Source: Rhynchopus euleeides (lineage: Eukaryota > Euglenozoa > Diplonemea > Diplonemida > Diplonemidae). From it: a DNA stretch of 64,000 bases. Numbering within the stretch: position 1 is the stretch's first letter; the number at the start of each line of letters is the position of its first letter. Location of the stretch: NCBI GenBank assembly GCA_963210315.1, contig OY723248.1, positions 574,727-638,726 of the forward strand, given 5' to 3'. Below, one piece after another: positions 1 through 12,334 of the stretch. The notes beneath the pieces are model-generated. The model saw only the letters and a list, made by a program, of their open reading frames with translations. It was not told where the DNA came from and made no database searches. The position numbers were made by a program, and so were the translations under genes.

Positions 1-274
1 TCCCCGACCAGTCGCCGACCCCCTGGACGAGCGCGTCCAGGGCCGACGGGAGGATGCGGTCCTGCGCGATGTTCTTCGTCGCAGCCTCCGCGAGCAAGCT
101 CCTCAGGGTGCCGAGGAGGGCGGGGTACGGCACCTTCTGCCGGACGAGGCCCGCCTGCACCACGTCGACGTTCACCGCCGCGAGCTGCGCGGTCGGGGGG
201 GACCAGTCGTACGACTGCCCTTTCCCCCCGTCCAGGTGCGCCTCCAGCTCGGCCAGAGTCTTGCACTCTGTCAT
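1..274 (-). CDS. Hypothetical protein, N-terminal part, runs off left edge
   Basis: An open frame of 91 codons starts at the ATG read from 274 and continues past base 1. The protein begins MTECKTLAELEAHLDGG and then has a helical, Leu/Ala/Val-rich stretch (for example PYPALLGTLRSLLAEAATK) that reads like a folded protein. I do not recognise a family. The start is favoured because it follows an A/C-rich leader (CACACACACAACA just before the ATG), the same kind of leader seen before other genes here. The region just upstream (about 296-540) is duplicated at 1437-1690. No stop occurs before the window edge, so total length is unknown. Confidence 0.55.
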   Translation of the reverse strand, partial: MTECKTLAELEAHLDGGKGQSYDWSPPTAQLAAVNVDVVQAGLVRQKVPYPALLGTLRSLLAEAATKNIAQDRILPSALDALVQGVGDWSG

Positions 275-295
275 TGTTGTGTGTGTGTGCGGGTG

Positions 296-560
296 TTTAA
301 AAGGCGAGAGGGGCCGAGCACCAACGCACACACAACCCGATGTCCTGATGAAGGGTGGTGGTGGTCGCGCCCCCGTCCAACCGTGCAACGCACGTGGCGG
401 AAACTGCACTATGCAGCAACAGTGATGAGAAACAACACAGCAAAAACAGCAAGCAAACAGCAACAGAAACCTCGCGCGCGCCGCTCCTCCCTATTCTAAA
501 TCTCCCTTACCGTGGCGAAGCCACTCGACTAAAGTCGTTCGTAGGGGGAATCGTCCAAGT
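296..560. repeat. Duplicated flank, copy 1
   Basis: About 260 bp starting at GAGAGGGGCCGAGCACC and ending at the first minisatellite unit recur with few differences at 1437-1697. It lies directly upstream of the gene starting at 274. Confidence 0.8.
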
Positions 561-1327
561 ACGACAATGTACTGGGGGGAATCGTCCAAGTACGACAATG
601 TACTGGGGGGAATCGGGGGGAATCGTCCAAGTATGACAATGTACTGGGGGAAATCGGGGGGAATCGTCCAAGTACGACAATGTACTGGGGGGAATCGGGG
701 GGAATCGTCCAAGTATGACAATGTACTGGGGGGAATCGGGGAGAATCGTCCAAGTACGACAATGTACTGGGGGGAATCGGGGGGAATCGTCCAAGTATGA
801 CAATGTACTGGGGGGAATCGGGGGGAATCGTCCAAGTACGACAATGTACTGGGGGGAATCGGGGGGAATCGTCCAAGTATGACAATGTACTGGGGGGAAT
901 CGGGGGGAATCGTCCAAGTATGACAATGTACTGGGGGGAATCGGGGGGAATCGTCCAAGTACGACAATGTACTGGGGGGAATCGGGGGGAATCGTCCAAG
1001 TATGACAATGTACTGGGGGGAATCGGGGGGAATCGTCCAAGTATGACAATGTACTGGGGGAAATCGGGGGGAATCGTCCAAGTACGACAATGTACTGGGG
1101 GGAATCGGGGGGAATCCGCCAAGTACACGAATGTACTGGGGGGAATCGGGGGAAATCCGCCAAGCCTGACTATGTTCTGGGGGGAATCGGGGGGAATCCG
1201 CCAAGCATGACTATGCGCTGGGGGCAATCGGGGGAAATCCGCCAAGTATGACTATGTACTGGGGGGAATCGGGGGGAATCCGCCAAGTACACGAATGTGC
1301 TGGGGGGAATCGGGGGGAATCGGAGAT
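541..1327. repeat. 41-bp minisatellite, about 18-19 units
   Basis: The unit is GTCCAAGTACGACAATGTAC followed by TGGGGGGAATCGGGGGGAATC (41 bp). Units alternate between GTACGAC and GTATGAC variants in the central part. They degenerate towards 1100-1327 (CCGCCAAGTACACGAATG variants). All frames are open because of the sequence bias, not because the array codes. Confidence 0.95.
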
Positions 1328-1436
1328 TTAGTGAATAGTGTGGAGCAAGTATCTTCGCGCGACGCGAGAAGCACAACAAAGCAATAGTTTGCCCAGAGGG
1401 CCGGAGAGGGGAGGGGGGCCAGCCTGACTAGTCAAG

Positions 1437-1697
1437 ATCTGCGAGAGGGGCCGATCACCAACGCACACACAACCCGATTTCCTGATGAAGGGTGGTGGTG
1501 GTCGCGCCCCCGTCCAACCGTGCAACGCACGTGGCGGAAACTGCACTATGCAGCAACAGTGATGAGAAACAACACAGCAAACAACAGCAACCAAGCAGCA
1601 ACAAAAACCTCGCGCGCGCTCCTCCCTATTCCAAGTCTCCCTGACCGTGGCGAAGCCACTCGACTAAAGGCGTTCGTGGGGGGAATCCACCAAGTAC
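1437..1697. repeat. Duplicated flank, copy 2
   Basis: Second copy of 296-560, on the other side of the minisatellite. It ends in a diverged minisatellite-like unit (CCACCAAGTACACCAATG). The gene start seen beside copy 1 is not present here. Confidence 0.8.
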
Positions 1698-1699
1698 AC

Positions 1700-3832
1700 C
1701 AATGTCCCGGGGGGGATTGACAGGACATCCCCTGCCGGTCGGTTGTCCTGGTAAGCGTGGGCCATAGCAACCCGGAACCACAGTGCGTCGTGGGACGTTG
1801 GGGGTCCTCGCGCCGAGTCACTGTGAGTCACGAGTCGTCAGTTTTCAGCCAAACATGGCTGACTTCTCACTTTTTATCACTCGGCGAGGGCCCCCGTTGT
1901 GGGCCTCCCTGTTGAGGCGGCGCAGCTTCTCCCGTAGACGACGGATACCATCCTGCTTCGCGGCCTGCTGTACTCGCGTCGTAGCCGTCCCCCGTGCCTC
2001 CTTCCTGCTCCGTGCCTCCGTGAGCGCGGGGTGGGCCTACCACGCCGCTCAGCTCGCTTCTGACCAGGCGCACCATCGCCTCGGGGATCAGCCCCTCCGA
2101 CGTTGTCCCTTAATACACTTCGCCTCCCCGTGCAGCGGGAACCGTCTCCTGCACCGATGTCCCACATTGGCCTTGGTGTCCGCACCCCCGCCATCGCCTT
2201 CACCAGCTTCTCCATGAAGCTGACCGCGAGGGGGGTGAAGGTAGCGCGTCGATGACCTCCGGGCCGTCCTCCAGCGCCCCTCTACGGGCGGATTTGGAGG
2301 GTGGCCCGGAGTCGGCGGTGTTGGACATCGGTGCGGGTGGATCGGCTCTGTACTCCGAGTCGCGGACCCACTCTAGACGAAGAGGGTGTCGCGGCCGTGT
2401 GGGGAACCAAAAACCTGGTGAAGGTTAGTGCCGAACGCCATGACAGCCTCGCCCGCCTGGAACACGTTGCGCCGTGACTGATTGCCTTGACCCACCCACC
2501 AAGGGGCCCCTGCACGTGCCTCCGGTACTGCGCCCCTGCTGGCCTCCTGTGTCCGACCGCCACGAGCTGCACTTGTGGTGTCGGCCAGCCGTACCACTGG
2601 CTCTTCGGACCACACACCTGCATGCGTGGGACCAGGGGGTTCCCTCCCCAGGGACGTCCGAGTCTCGTCGTTCGCAGTAGCACGTGGGATTTTCTCTGAA
2701 ATTTGCACCAAATCGCCATGTTGTGAGTCAACCCTTCGATCTGAGCCACACCGAGATCGTCTTTTTCGAGAATCGGGGTCCAAATACGCTCCCCAGGCTA
2801 GGGACCCCCCAACTCCCCACACTCTTTTTTTGGGCGTTTTTCCGCTCATTTTTTCTCACTTTTTCTCACTCGGTAGCGAGGGCCCCCATTGCGAACTCTT
2901 TTTTTTTGGATTGCCACCACCAGGGATGGGAAGGGTGGGAGGGGGTTAGGGGAGGGGGGAGCAGAGAACCGCTGTAAACACGGGAAACCACAAGACGCAA
3001 CGGCAATAGCCAAGGGCTTCCTTATTCTTGCCCTCGGGGGTTTTGCCAATCCAGAATCACCCACCCACCCACCCCCGTGAAAACCCTTTCCATTTCTACC
3101 CTTCCAGGAGGGGAGTGAGGGGGGAAGGGGGGGAGGTTACGAAGGTTAAGGCAAACTGTGCCAGGCAGTGCGGGTTGGGTTACCTCACTCACTCAAACAC
3201 GCAACACCCTCCTCCTTCCACCCCCCCCCCCTCCCCAGGACAACCGCATGGGCAGGCAACCCACGCCTGCCCCAGCAGGGCACAATCCCGTTGCCCCCGT
3301 GCCTTCTCCTTTTCTCCTTGTCTTCAATCCCCTGAGAGAGAGAGGAGGGTCAACGCCAATTTCTGGCGCGTTCACTCCTCTTGGCGCACGCAATGGCATG
3401 TGTCTGGGCAGCCTGAGGCAGGCCCGATCCAGATGGATGCAATAAAACCCCCCACGGCACACCGCAGCAGCTTGCGAGATCAAAAGAATCTACTGGGGGG
3501 GGAGGGGGGGAGAGGGCCTTCAGGCTCTAAAGTGCAGATAAGTGAGTGTGTGGCACTCACAAAGTGTGCGTCACACTTAGCACGGTTTGGAAGAGAGGGA
3601 AGGGTTCCGCCCACTGGGAATAATCGGGGAGGGGGGGGGGGGGTGGTGGGGGCAGCGGCGGGTGGCGGTGGTCTGCGCGAGCGATCCGTGCGCAGGCACC
3701 GCCCGTTGACCCACCGCCCCGAAGTGGGGCATTGCGGGCAGCCCACTAATCGCTTCCGTTCTGCCTTGCCGTTCTAAACAGGGCAGAATTTCAGGGCAGG
3801 CAGTGCGGTTGCATATGCTGAGCGCACCCGCT
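1700..3832. other. Intergenic, no supported gene
   Basis: Open frames of 110-160 codons on the minus strand at 1877-2849 switch frame repeatedly and match nothing I know; a decayed gene is possible. The stretch 2740-2890 holds a fragment ending in TAGCGAGGGCCCCC, a sequence shared with interspersed repeats elsewhere in the window. 3060-3830 is low-complexity C-rich and G-rich sequence. Confidence 0.5.
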
Positions 3833-4602
3833 TCATCCCATGATATCAGAGATGTCTGCTGCCCGGTCGTCGACGCCCCCATCCGAATCGCTGTCGCTGA
3901 TGGCGCCGCTGGGGACCATCCGGCTCTTGTCGCCGTAGCCTCCAAACCTGCAGGGGAGGGGGATGTGAGGCAGGCAAGGCTTAGACAGGCAGGTTGCGCA
4001 TAGGATCGTCGTGCCTGGTCTGGCTGACGGTAAAGCACACACGAAATGAAAGATTATTTTTGGAAAAGTGTCGGCTCCTATTGCAATCGGGTCCGATCGC
4101 CCACCCCTCCCCAAGGCAAACACAACACTCTGCATCGCCCCCTTTCTCTCACTCGTGTTGGTCTGGTGGTTCATCCGCTGACAAGGCGACGCACCCCCTT
4201 CCCACCCGCGACATACCCAGCCACCTTTGCGTTTGCTGCGTCATCCTCATCCTCTTCTTCCACATAGAGCCCCCAGTTGGTCGTCAGCCACGACTTGGTC
4301 ATCTTGTTAGCCTGTGTCACAAGCTTCTCCCAGTATGGGCCCTCTTGTGCCTTCTTCACCCCCACAATCTCGACACACCTGTCGGATGCACGCCACGTGC
4401 TGTCCGCAGGGATGATCTCGTTGAGAAGGTCGAAGCTGAAGTCCCACGACACCGGATCGGCACCCATCTTCTTGCCTGTGCCCTTGTAGGAGATCTTGGT
4501 GGGCTCAAACGTCACCTCGCCATCGCAGGCCAGAAGGTCGATCGTCACGAACACCTTGTCCTTCCGCTCCGCCCACGTGCAGGGGGGGTACACACTCCCC
4601 AT
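3833..4602 (-). CDS. SBA1: p23/Sba1-type Hsp90 co-chaperone, two exons
   Basis: The CDS is complement(join(3833..3947,4217..4602)), 166 aa. Exon 1 encodes a complete CS domain: PPCTWAERKDKVFVTIDL at the N-terminus, the strand FEPTKISYKG, and GPYWEKL followed by SWLTTNWGLYVEEEDEDD, all characteristic of p23. The 269-bp intron begins GTATGT and ends CCCTCCCCTGCAG. Exon 2 adds a GGYGDKS segment and an acidic tail (SDSDSDGGVDD), as in other p23 proteins. p23 binds the ATP-bound Hsp90 N-domain in the cytosol and slows ATP hydrolysis during client maturation. The start at 4602 gives a normal p23 N-terminus. A pyrimidine-rich CTGCAG about 50 bp upstream could be an acceptor for a 5' UTR exon. Identification is firm; the exact exon borders are inferred from frame and motifs. 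Confidence 0.92.
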
Positions 4603-5216
4603 ATCCAACACACTGCGCCGCTCGACGAGCGTGCCACCTGCCTGCAGGGGGTGAAACGTGTGACTGACATTGCGACCTCAAGAGGCAGGAGATGTGCCTG
4701 CAGTGGCAAAGGGGGGGTTTGAGGGTCTGGGGAGAGGGTGGCGGGAGGAGAATTCGGACGGTAGGTTCTGGCGTTCGGCGGGCAACCAGGTGGGGGCTGG
4801 CCACACTGCAGGTGGATCTGCAAAGCCAGGACGCACCTATGCGCCCCCTGGTTAGGAAGGGGGCGCTGCAAAGGGGTAGACATAAGAAAGGGAACAGCAA
4901 AACTGCAAGGTGGTGGAATAGACGCCGTTGACGGCGTGTGTGTCCCCCCAACAAAACAAATAATCTCGGTTGGCTTTTTCGGGCTTCTCGGTATTGCCCT
5001 CGAAAGCAAGGTCAGGTTGACGATTTTTTTGCTTCTTTTTTCCGGAGGAAAAAGAAGAAAAGAAGAAGAGAGAGAGGGGGAATCCGGCCTATGATATTTT
5101 TTGGTTCAGTTTCGGCAAGGGGTGAGTATTCCAAGAAATAGGCAGGGGTAAAAACAAGAAGTCACATAAAGGACGATCGAGTAAAATTGCGGGTGTAACG
5201 CCCCCCCCGGGCAGCC
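4603..5216. other. Intergenic between ARF1 and p23
   Basis: No gene seen. This would hold the ARF1 3' UTR and the p23 promoter. It is A/G-rich near 5030-5080. Confidence 0.5.
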
Positions 5217-5771
5217 TCACAGCGACCGGCGCTTCATGGAGGCCGCCAGCCAGTCAAGCCCCTCGTACAGCCCCTCGCCTGTGGCAGCGCAGGTCCCCTG
5301 GATGAACCACTCGCGGAGGCGCAGCGACTTCAGGCCCAGCCTGTCGGTCAGCTCTGCGGGGGACATGGCACGCGGGAGGTCCTGCTTGTTGGCCATCACG
5401 AGCAGGGCAGCGTTGCTGAGGGCGTCGTCAGTTGCCAGCTTGTGGAGCTCGTCGCGCGCGAGCGCCACCCTGTCCTGGTCGTTGCTGTCCACCACGAAGA
5501 TGATCCCGTCCGTCCCCTCAAAGTAGTGGCGCCACAGGGGGCGCAGCTTGTCCTGCCCGCCGATGTCCCACATCGTGAACTTCAGGTTCTTGTACTCCAC
5601 GGTCTCCACGTTGAACCCGATGGTAGGGATGGAGGTGATCAGGTCACCGAGCTTCAGCTTGTACAGCACGGTAGTCTTGCCTGCCGCATCAAGACCGACC
5701 ATCAGCATCTTGGCGTTCTTCTTGCCAAACGCGTTGGACAGGTTCGACAGCGCAGTCATAATGTTCCCCAT
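5217..5771 (-). CDS. ARF1: ARF1-type small GTPase (canonical)
   Basis: 184 aa, intronless. All class I ARF motifs are intact: Gly2 after MGN for N-myristoylation, P-loop GLDAAGKTT, switch [18 protein letters not shown] with the Mg-binding Thr, switch [15 protein letters not shown] with the catalytic Gln, NKQDLP for guanine, and [18 protein letters not shown]1 recruits coats and lipid-modifying enzymes to Golgi membranes in its GTP form. The start at 5771 is chosen because it gives the MGN myristoylation signal and follows an A/C-rich leader (ACAACCCAAAACAACC). An in-frame extension of 27 codons upstream is poor. It is one of three near-canonical copies and probably the housekeeping ARF. About 175 bp of its 3' end is identical to the divergent neighbour at 6169-6696. 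Confidence 0.97.
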   Translation of the reverse strand: MGNIMTALSNLSNAFGKKNAKMLMVGLDAAGKTTVLYKLKLGDLITSIPTIGFNVETVEYKNLKFTMWDIGGQDKLRPLWRHYFEGTDGIIFVVDSNDQDRVALARDELHKLATDDALSNAALLVMANKQDLPRAMSPAELTDRLGLKSLRLREWFIQGTCAATGEGLYEGLDWLAASMKRRSL

Positions 5772-6168
5772 ATTCGGTTGTTTTGGGTTGTGTAGGTGGT
5801 GCAGATATGCTGCATTTTGGGAGGGTGTGTGTGTCCGTGGCAGTGAAGTCACAACAGTACAAACTGATCACTCTAACCACGACACGCGCGTGAATAACCG
5901 AGGGGGCGAGAGGGGCAGGGGGGTCGAGCATCCTGTCATCCCCGACACAGACAAAGCTATACCTGGGGCCACCAGGGCTAGATGGGTGGCCGCCTCACAA
6001 GCAGCAAGATACGATACACGCCTTGCCCAACGGTGCGGGCTAGATGCAACCGGGGCACCCCACGTTACGAAACGGAACAGAATAATACAGCGAGCAGTCG
6101 GTGCGCATGCAAAGCGTGTCGGGGCCTGTGTGGCAGCTCTTCGGCAGCTTGCGCCGTGTGAGGGAATG

Positions 6169-6696
6169 CTAAGCACATACGCGCTGTACGGAGGCCGCCA
6201 GCCAGTCAAGCCCCTCGTACAGCCCCTCGCCTGTGGCAGCGCAGGTCCCCTGGATGAACCACTCGCGGAGGCGCAGCGACTTCAGGCCCAGCCTGTCGGT
6301 CAGCTCTGCGGGGGACATGGCACGCGGGAGGTCCTGCTTGTTGGCCATCACGAGCAGGGTCGCATCGCGCAGGGTGTCGTCAGTTGCCAGCTTGTGGAGC
6401 TCGTCGCGCGCCCGCTCGATGTTGGATGCGTCGTTGCTGTCGACAATGAAGACAACCGCACCTGCTCCCTCAGCGTCGTAGTCCCATTGCCTGCTGCTTG
6501 TGTCCCTCAGGTGGAGCCGCATGTTCCGACGCTCGACAGTCCCACACCGCACTGCCATTGGGATAGTCGTGAGCCTATTCCCAGACTTCAGCTTGTACAG
6601 CACTGTGCTCTTACCCGCTGCGTCCAGACCAGCCATAAGCACCTTCACATCACGCGTGGAAAACGCACCAGAAAACGCAGGCGGCACATTGCCCAT
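6169..6696 (-). CDS. Divergent ARF-family protein, both switches altered
   Basis: 175 aa beginning MGNVPPAF, so a myristoylation site is present. The P-loop GLDAAGKST and NKQDLP are intact, and the C-terminal part is identical to that of the ARF1 gene at 5217-5771. Switch I reads IPMAVRCGTVE instead of [11 protein letters not shown]. The switch II WDIGGQ is replaced by RDTSSRQWDY. Guanine nucleotide binding is plausible, but Mg coordination by the switch I Thr and Gln-dependent hydrolysis are not. The last codons contain GTATGT (CGC GTA TGT GCT TAG), which resembles an intron donor; without splicing the tail is VQRVCA. It is either a neofunctional pseudo-GTPase or a decaying duplicate; the intact frame favours function. 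Confidence 0.88.
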   Translation of the reverse strand: MGNVPPAFSGAFSTRDVKVLMAGLDAAGKSTVLYKLKSGNRLTTIPMAVRCGTVERRNMRLHLRDTSSRQWDYDAEGAGAVVFIVDSNDASNIERARDELHKLATDDTLRDATLLVMANKQDLPRAMSPAELTDRLGLKSLRLREWFIQGTCAATGEGLYEGLDWLAASVQRVCA

Positions 6697-8945
6697 AGTT
6701 GCTGCAACCTTTGTGTAGAGGCTCGCCTTCGAAGCTCGCCTTTTCTGATTGGATGAGGGTGGTGAACAGGGTGTTATCTGCCCATGCAGAGGAGAGTAAA
6801 GTGCAAACGTGGGGTGGGGTGGGTGGGGGCGAGGACTATTCGCTTTGCGCTTCTTCTTCGTTCCGTTCGACTTCGAAGGCCAACCAGCAGCCTTCTGGAT
6901 GCCGGCCCCACTGCTGCGGAGGGAAGGTGGTCAGGATTTTGTTTCTGGGGGCGTGTGGGGGTGGGTGGGAAAGATCGTAACGTAGCGCCACGCCTTGCGA
7001 CTCGACTGAGCCCCAGCAATCAGACCGGAACACCTCAGAAGGGCCTAGGGCCCACAAGGCCTTTGCACAGAGCCCCCTGGTGTGGGGAATCTGAAAGACA
7101 CAGAACAAGCAGGCCGCTCAGCCCACAACGACACAAACGGCGGCCGACACCGACCAGCACAGGGCCCTCATCAGGTGTGCCGTGGATAACGGAATCTCAC
7201 CACCACCGCAGTGCAGGGATTTATCCCCTTCTTTGCTGCTGTGTGCGACGTGTATCACCTGAGGGCCCCTGTTTGGCCAGAAGGAATCCCTACTGGCGCA
7301 GGCAAGTGAGTGGTGGTGTGTCCTCTGCAAGGTAAGACTGGATGCAGGTAGTGCAACACCGTGTCCTCTGCAAGGGCGATGCTGCCGTAATTGTGATGTG
7401 GGGGTTGCTTTCGTTGAGCCGCTGAGCTCCTTTCCACAAACAGGGACAGGGTTGGCAACGGCGTCACCAAGAGGGATGATTACCCCAGCATGGCCCTCTT
7501 CGCGTGCACAGATTCTTCGTATGCAGTAGCGCAATGGTTTCCGTGAAATGAGATTCGTGCGTTCAAGGCAAACCAGGCTAGGAACAGAGGAGAGAATGTG
7601 CTGTCCCACAGCCGAATCCTACCACCCTTCCTTAAATTCTGTAAACCGAGCAAAGCTCAAGAGAGAAGGGGGAGGAACGAAATTCGGTGATCTTCGAGCT
7701 CTGAACACCCCCACACAGTCCTTCCGGGCGTGTGAAGTGTTCGCAGGATCCACGTGGGTGGAAGTGCCTGTAGTTGGCTACGCCGAACTGGCAACAAAAA
7801 ATATGGACTTCCACAGTGTCAAGATAGTGTTCCAGCTCTGGCAAGGCAGGCGTGCCCTGGCCACACATAAAACCTTCCAGGGTTGTGTTACGTGCAGCCC
7901 TGTATGGCTGCCAGGCAGACCTGGGGCTGCGGGTCATTTTTTTGGGGCTAATTTTGGGACCATGTTGGGTATTACCATTCACTTCTTTTGACGAGCTCTC
8001 CCGACATACATTGACCAAAATAGAGGAAAGCCGTGTTTCAGTCGCCGCTGTACAACAGCGACGACTTGCCCCCCCCCCCCCTCTCTGGGCAGAACAAAAC
8101 AGATGAACGGAAGAAATCAGGGCAGCATGCACCGGGCTCATGAACAAGAAGACGAGCAACCTGTCGGTTTGCTCTGCTCATCCATCGCCCACCCCACCCC
8201 CACACCCCAAGACCTGGCACACACGCACACCAACGCACCCCACCCCGCCCCCTCGACCAGCGGTGACATTCTCAGGTGAGAACTCCACCCGAACCTCGTC
8301 TCCGAAGGAAGGGGGGACTCGCTCTCGTCTGACGGCAGCCGAGGAAACATGCCCTCCCGGCACACCCGGCTGTGCCCCCCTCATGTGGCAGAGGCGCACG
8401 CCAACGGGGGTGGGTGGAGACATCCATCCTAAAGCAGGGCGTGTTGGAAGGGGTGCACGCATACGTGGCACCTGATCCCCCCCCACTGCATCCCCTCCCT
8501 TTGTGTTTGGCAGAACAGGATGTGCTTTCTGGCGAAAAAAAAAAGGAACCTGGATGGACTGCACACACGCAGGCACCGTCCGTACAAACAATAAACCATC
8601 CCGAATTGCATTTTCATGGATGGGGGGGGAGCAGGCAACGTTCGTACAAAGGCAACTCCGAGTCTGTTTTTTTGGCAAATGACAAGCACAGCCCTGACGG
8701 ACTGGGGGGCGAGGGCTGTGAGGTGCACAACATGCCGCCTGAGAGGGGGGGTACCTTCTTCGCTTAGAACTGCAGAAAAGGTCAGAAAAAGACGTGATGT
8801 GCACGTCTGTGCCTGCTGTGCCCTGCCTCACAAAAACCGGCTGCAAAAAACCTCCCCAAGGGGACTTAGCTCTGCCACACACAACCACACAGTCGCACAG
8901 AGCAGTAGACCACCGCCCCCCACCCCCCCCCCAAGGCTGGCAGCA

Positions 8946-9011
8946 AATTTTTACTGCACTTTACTGCACTTTATTATACTGCATTTTACTGCATTTTATT
9001 GTATTTTATTT
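8946..9011. repeat. Short tandem repeat of ACTGCAYTTT type, locus 1
   Basis: Imperfect 10-bp units ACTGCACTTT and ACTGCATTTT, ending in TTTTATTTTCC. The same array type recurs at 9688-9768. Confidence 0.8.
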
Positions 9012-9687
9012 TCCGGATTTTTGGATAAAGTGCATGGTCCTGAGTGGTGCCTTGGGCTTCGCATACGTACAGCTGGGAGGACCACTATGGACAGGCCAAA
9101 TGCTGGAGTCACACCCACTTTACAGAGGTGCAGCCACGTCTGCAAGTTTGCGGACAGCCGCAAACCCGCAGAAGATGGCAAAAAGTACCGCTCCTGCACG
9201 GAGGTTCTCCTGAAGGTCACAGGGACGCACCAAGGCTCCGGCAGAGAATGCAGGCCGGGATGGATGTGCCCTGCCTATGTTGGGTCGGTGGGTTAGCAGG
9301 ACCTGATCGGTGCGGCCTCCGCCTGGCTTCAGTCCTGCTTTGAGTGCTTTCAGTCCGCTCTGATGTCCAGCCTCCCCGAACGGGATGGTGAAGAACCCGT
9401 ACGCCAGATCAGCTCAGCTGTACAACGTCCGAGGAAGGTGGACTGCCCACCGCACACCGCCGTGCTGGTCCGCCCTGCTGCGCCTGCGGTGCTGGGGTGC
9501 GCCTGCTGCCTGATTGGCCCCGGCGCTCGGAAGCAGCATCAAGCATGCCGAACAGCAGCAGGGCGGGCCTGGCGGGGGTACTGCCTTGGTGGCCTTGTGT
9601 TGGCCAGAGTGGGCGGATCAGGGTCCCCTGGCACGGCAGGTCAGCGTCCTGCCCACCGTCACGCCGAGCCACCCCTACAACACGCTC

Positions 9688-9768
9688 TCCTGCACTTTAT
9701 TGCACTTTACTGCATTTTACTGCACTTTACTGCATTTTATTGCACTTTATTTTATTTTATGTTTTTTA
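9688..9768. repeat. Short tandem repeat of ACTGCAYTTT type, locus 2
   Basis: Units TGCACTTTAT, TGCATTTTAC and TGCACTTTAC repeat, then run into T/A-rich sequence. Same unit family as 8946-9011. Confidence 0.8.
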
Positions 9769-9905
9769 TTTTTAAAATGCAGCATTTGTCCAGCCTTGCC
9801 CCCCCCCCCCCCAGAATGGAATTCTTTGTTGTTTTAGTGTAGGGGCCGTACCGAGTAAAGTACCGATGAGACCACCACTGGCGCACATTGTGGAGGAGGC
9901 CAGCC

Positions 9906-11096
<1,191 letters not shown>

Positions 11097-11636
11097 TCAG
11101 CGACGCCGCATAGCTGTGGCAAGCCAGTCGAGTCCGGTGTAGAGTCCATCCCCACTCTTGGCGCACGCGCCCTGGATGTGCCACTTCCTGACATTCAGAG
11201 TTTCGAGCTGCAGTGTGTCCATCAGGTCTGCGGGGGTGTAGGCGCAGGGCAGGTCCTGCTTGTTGGCCAGCACCAGGAGCGCTGTATCGCGGAGCTTGTC
11301 CTCTGTGACGAGTCTGTGCAGCTCGTCACGCGCCACCGACAGCCTGCTCTGGTCGTTGCTGTCTACGACGAAGATGATCCCATCCGTCCCTCCGTAGAAC
11401 GTCCGCCACAACGGGCGGAGTTTCTCCTGCCCGCCCATGTCCCACACCTTCAGCTTCAGGTTTTTGTGCTGCACCGTTTCCACGTTGAACCCGACGGTGG
11501 GGAGTGTGGTGATGGTGTCGGCCAGCTTCAGCTTGTACAGCACGGTGGTCTTGCCTGCCCCGTCGAGGCCTACCATGAGAAGCTGTGCCTGCTGCTTCCC
11601 GAAGGGGCTCACCCATGACATGAGGGCGTTCCCCAT
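11097..11636 (-). CDS. ARF-family small GTPase (near canonical)
   Basis: 179 aa starting MGNALMSW (the in-frame ATG 15 bp further upstream is less likely because it would bury the myristoylation glycine). P-loop GLDGAGKTT, switch [12 protein letters not shown], switch [21 protein letters not shown] and [15 protein letters not shown] are all present, so it should bind and hydrolyse GTP. It does not share the C-terminal cassette of the genes to its right (it reads [26 protein letters not shown]). It therefore stands outside the homogenised array and is probably a separate ARF or ARL with its own role in membrane traffic. Confidence 0.93.
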   Translation of the reverse strand: MGNALMSWVSPFGKQQAQLLMVGLDGAGKTTVLYKLKLADTITTLPTVGFNVETVQHKNLKLKVWDMGGQEKLRPLWRTFYGGTDGIIFVVDSNDQSRLSVARDELHRLVTEDKLRDTALLVLANKQDLPCAYTPADLMDTLQLETLNVRKWHIQGACAKSGDGLYTGLDWLATAMRRR

Positions 11637-12125
11637 TGAGCCACGATGCACTGCGCCGGAGGGCGGTGCCGCCTGGCAGAGTGGTGGTGGTGGTGGTATT
11701 GGCCAGACATCTGCTTGTCAAGATTCAAAAAGAGTCGTGGCAGACGTATTCTTTGCCAATCATCGATAACCTGTTGCAGATGGTCAGTGCGCACGCCACA
11801 CATGATTTTGGTTTGTACGAACCAAGGATTTGCACAGGCACACTGTCATGCGCTGTGATCACAACTCTCAATAAGAAATAGAAGACATGTCCTCCTCAGA
11901 TCAGCAACCAGGGGGGCACCAGGAGGGGCGTCGGGGCAAGTCCGTCAGCTGAGTGCATGCAGATCTTGGCAAATCGGCGGGCCTTCTCCCATCCATGGAG
12001 ATGACCAGTGAGGCCTGCAGCTTGGCCTCTCTCCTCGAGACCAAAAGGGCGACACGAGGGGAGGTGCCGCTGTTGACACCCCTTCGAGCATTGCCGAAGG
12101 CAAGTGGATGGGGCAGTCTTCTCAG
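11637..12125. other. Intergenic, upstream of the ARF at 11097
   Basis: No gene seen. It includes a GGTGGTGGTGGTGG run near 11680. At its right end it meets an orphan copy of the array's upstream module. Confidence 0.4.
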
Positions 12126-12220
12126 AGGTGCCCCACGTAAGCACGCACCGGGCTAGAGAGGGGCAGTGCGTGGATGGGTCGGGCTTGGCTAGCACTCCCG
12201 CAGAGGTGTGAGGCACTGCG
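12126..12220 (-). repeat. Orphan copy of the ARF upstream module
   Basis: From CACGTAAGCACGCACCGGGC to GTGTGAGGCACTGCG this matches the distal part of the module found upstream of the ARF genes starting at 12871, 13752, 14970, 16653 and 17700. No ARF start lies to its left, so it looks like the remnant of a deleted array member. Confidence 0.8.
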
Positions 12221-12334
12221 TGAGGATGTTAGAAAATGACATGTCAAAAAGAGACACGGGGACTGGGGAGGCACGGCTCCTCAGATGTGAGTGTGCAGAA
12301 CTGCATCGTCAGGACAGCTCACTACCATCACACT

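Noticed and set aside
491..1245. Long open frames on both strands of the 41-bp minisatellite
   Set aside because: They exist because the repeat unit lacks stops; several frames are open at once and the peptides are simple repeats.
5868..6180. A C-terminal exon for the ARF at 6169 after its GTATGT
   Set aside because: No good acceptor, and the following open frame is long and not ARF-like; the unspliced VQRVCA tail is simpler.
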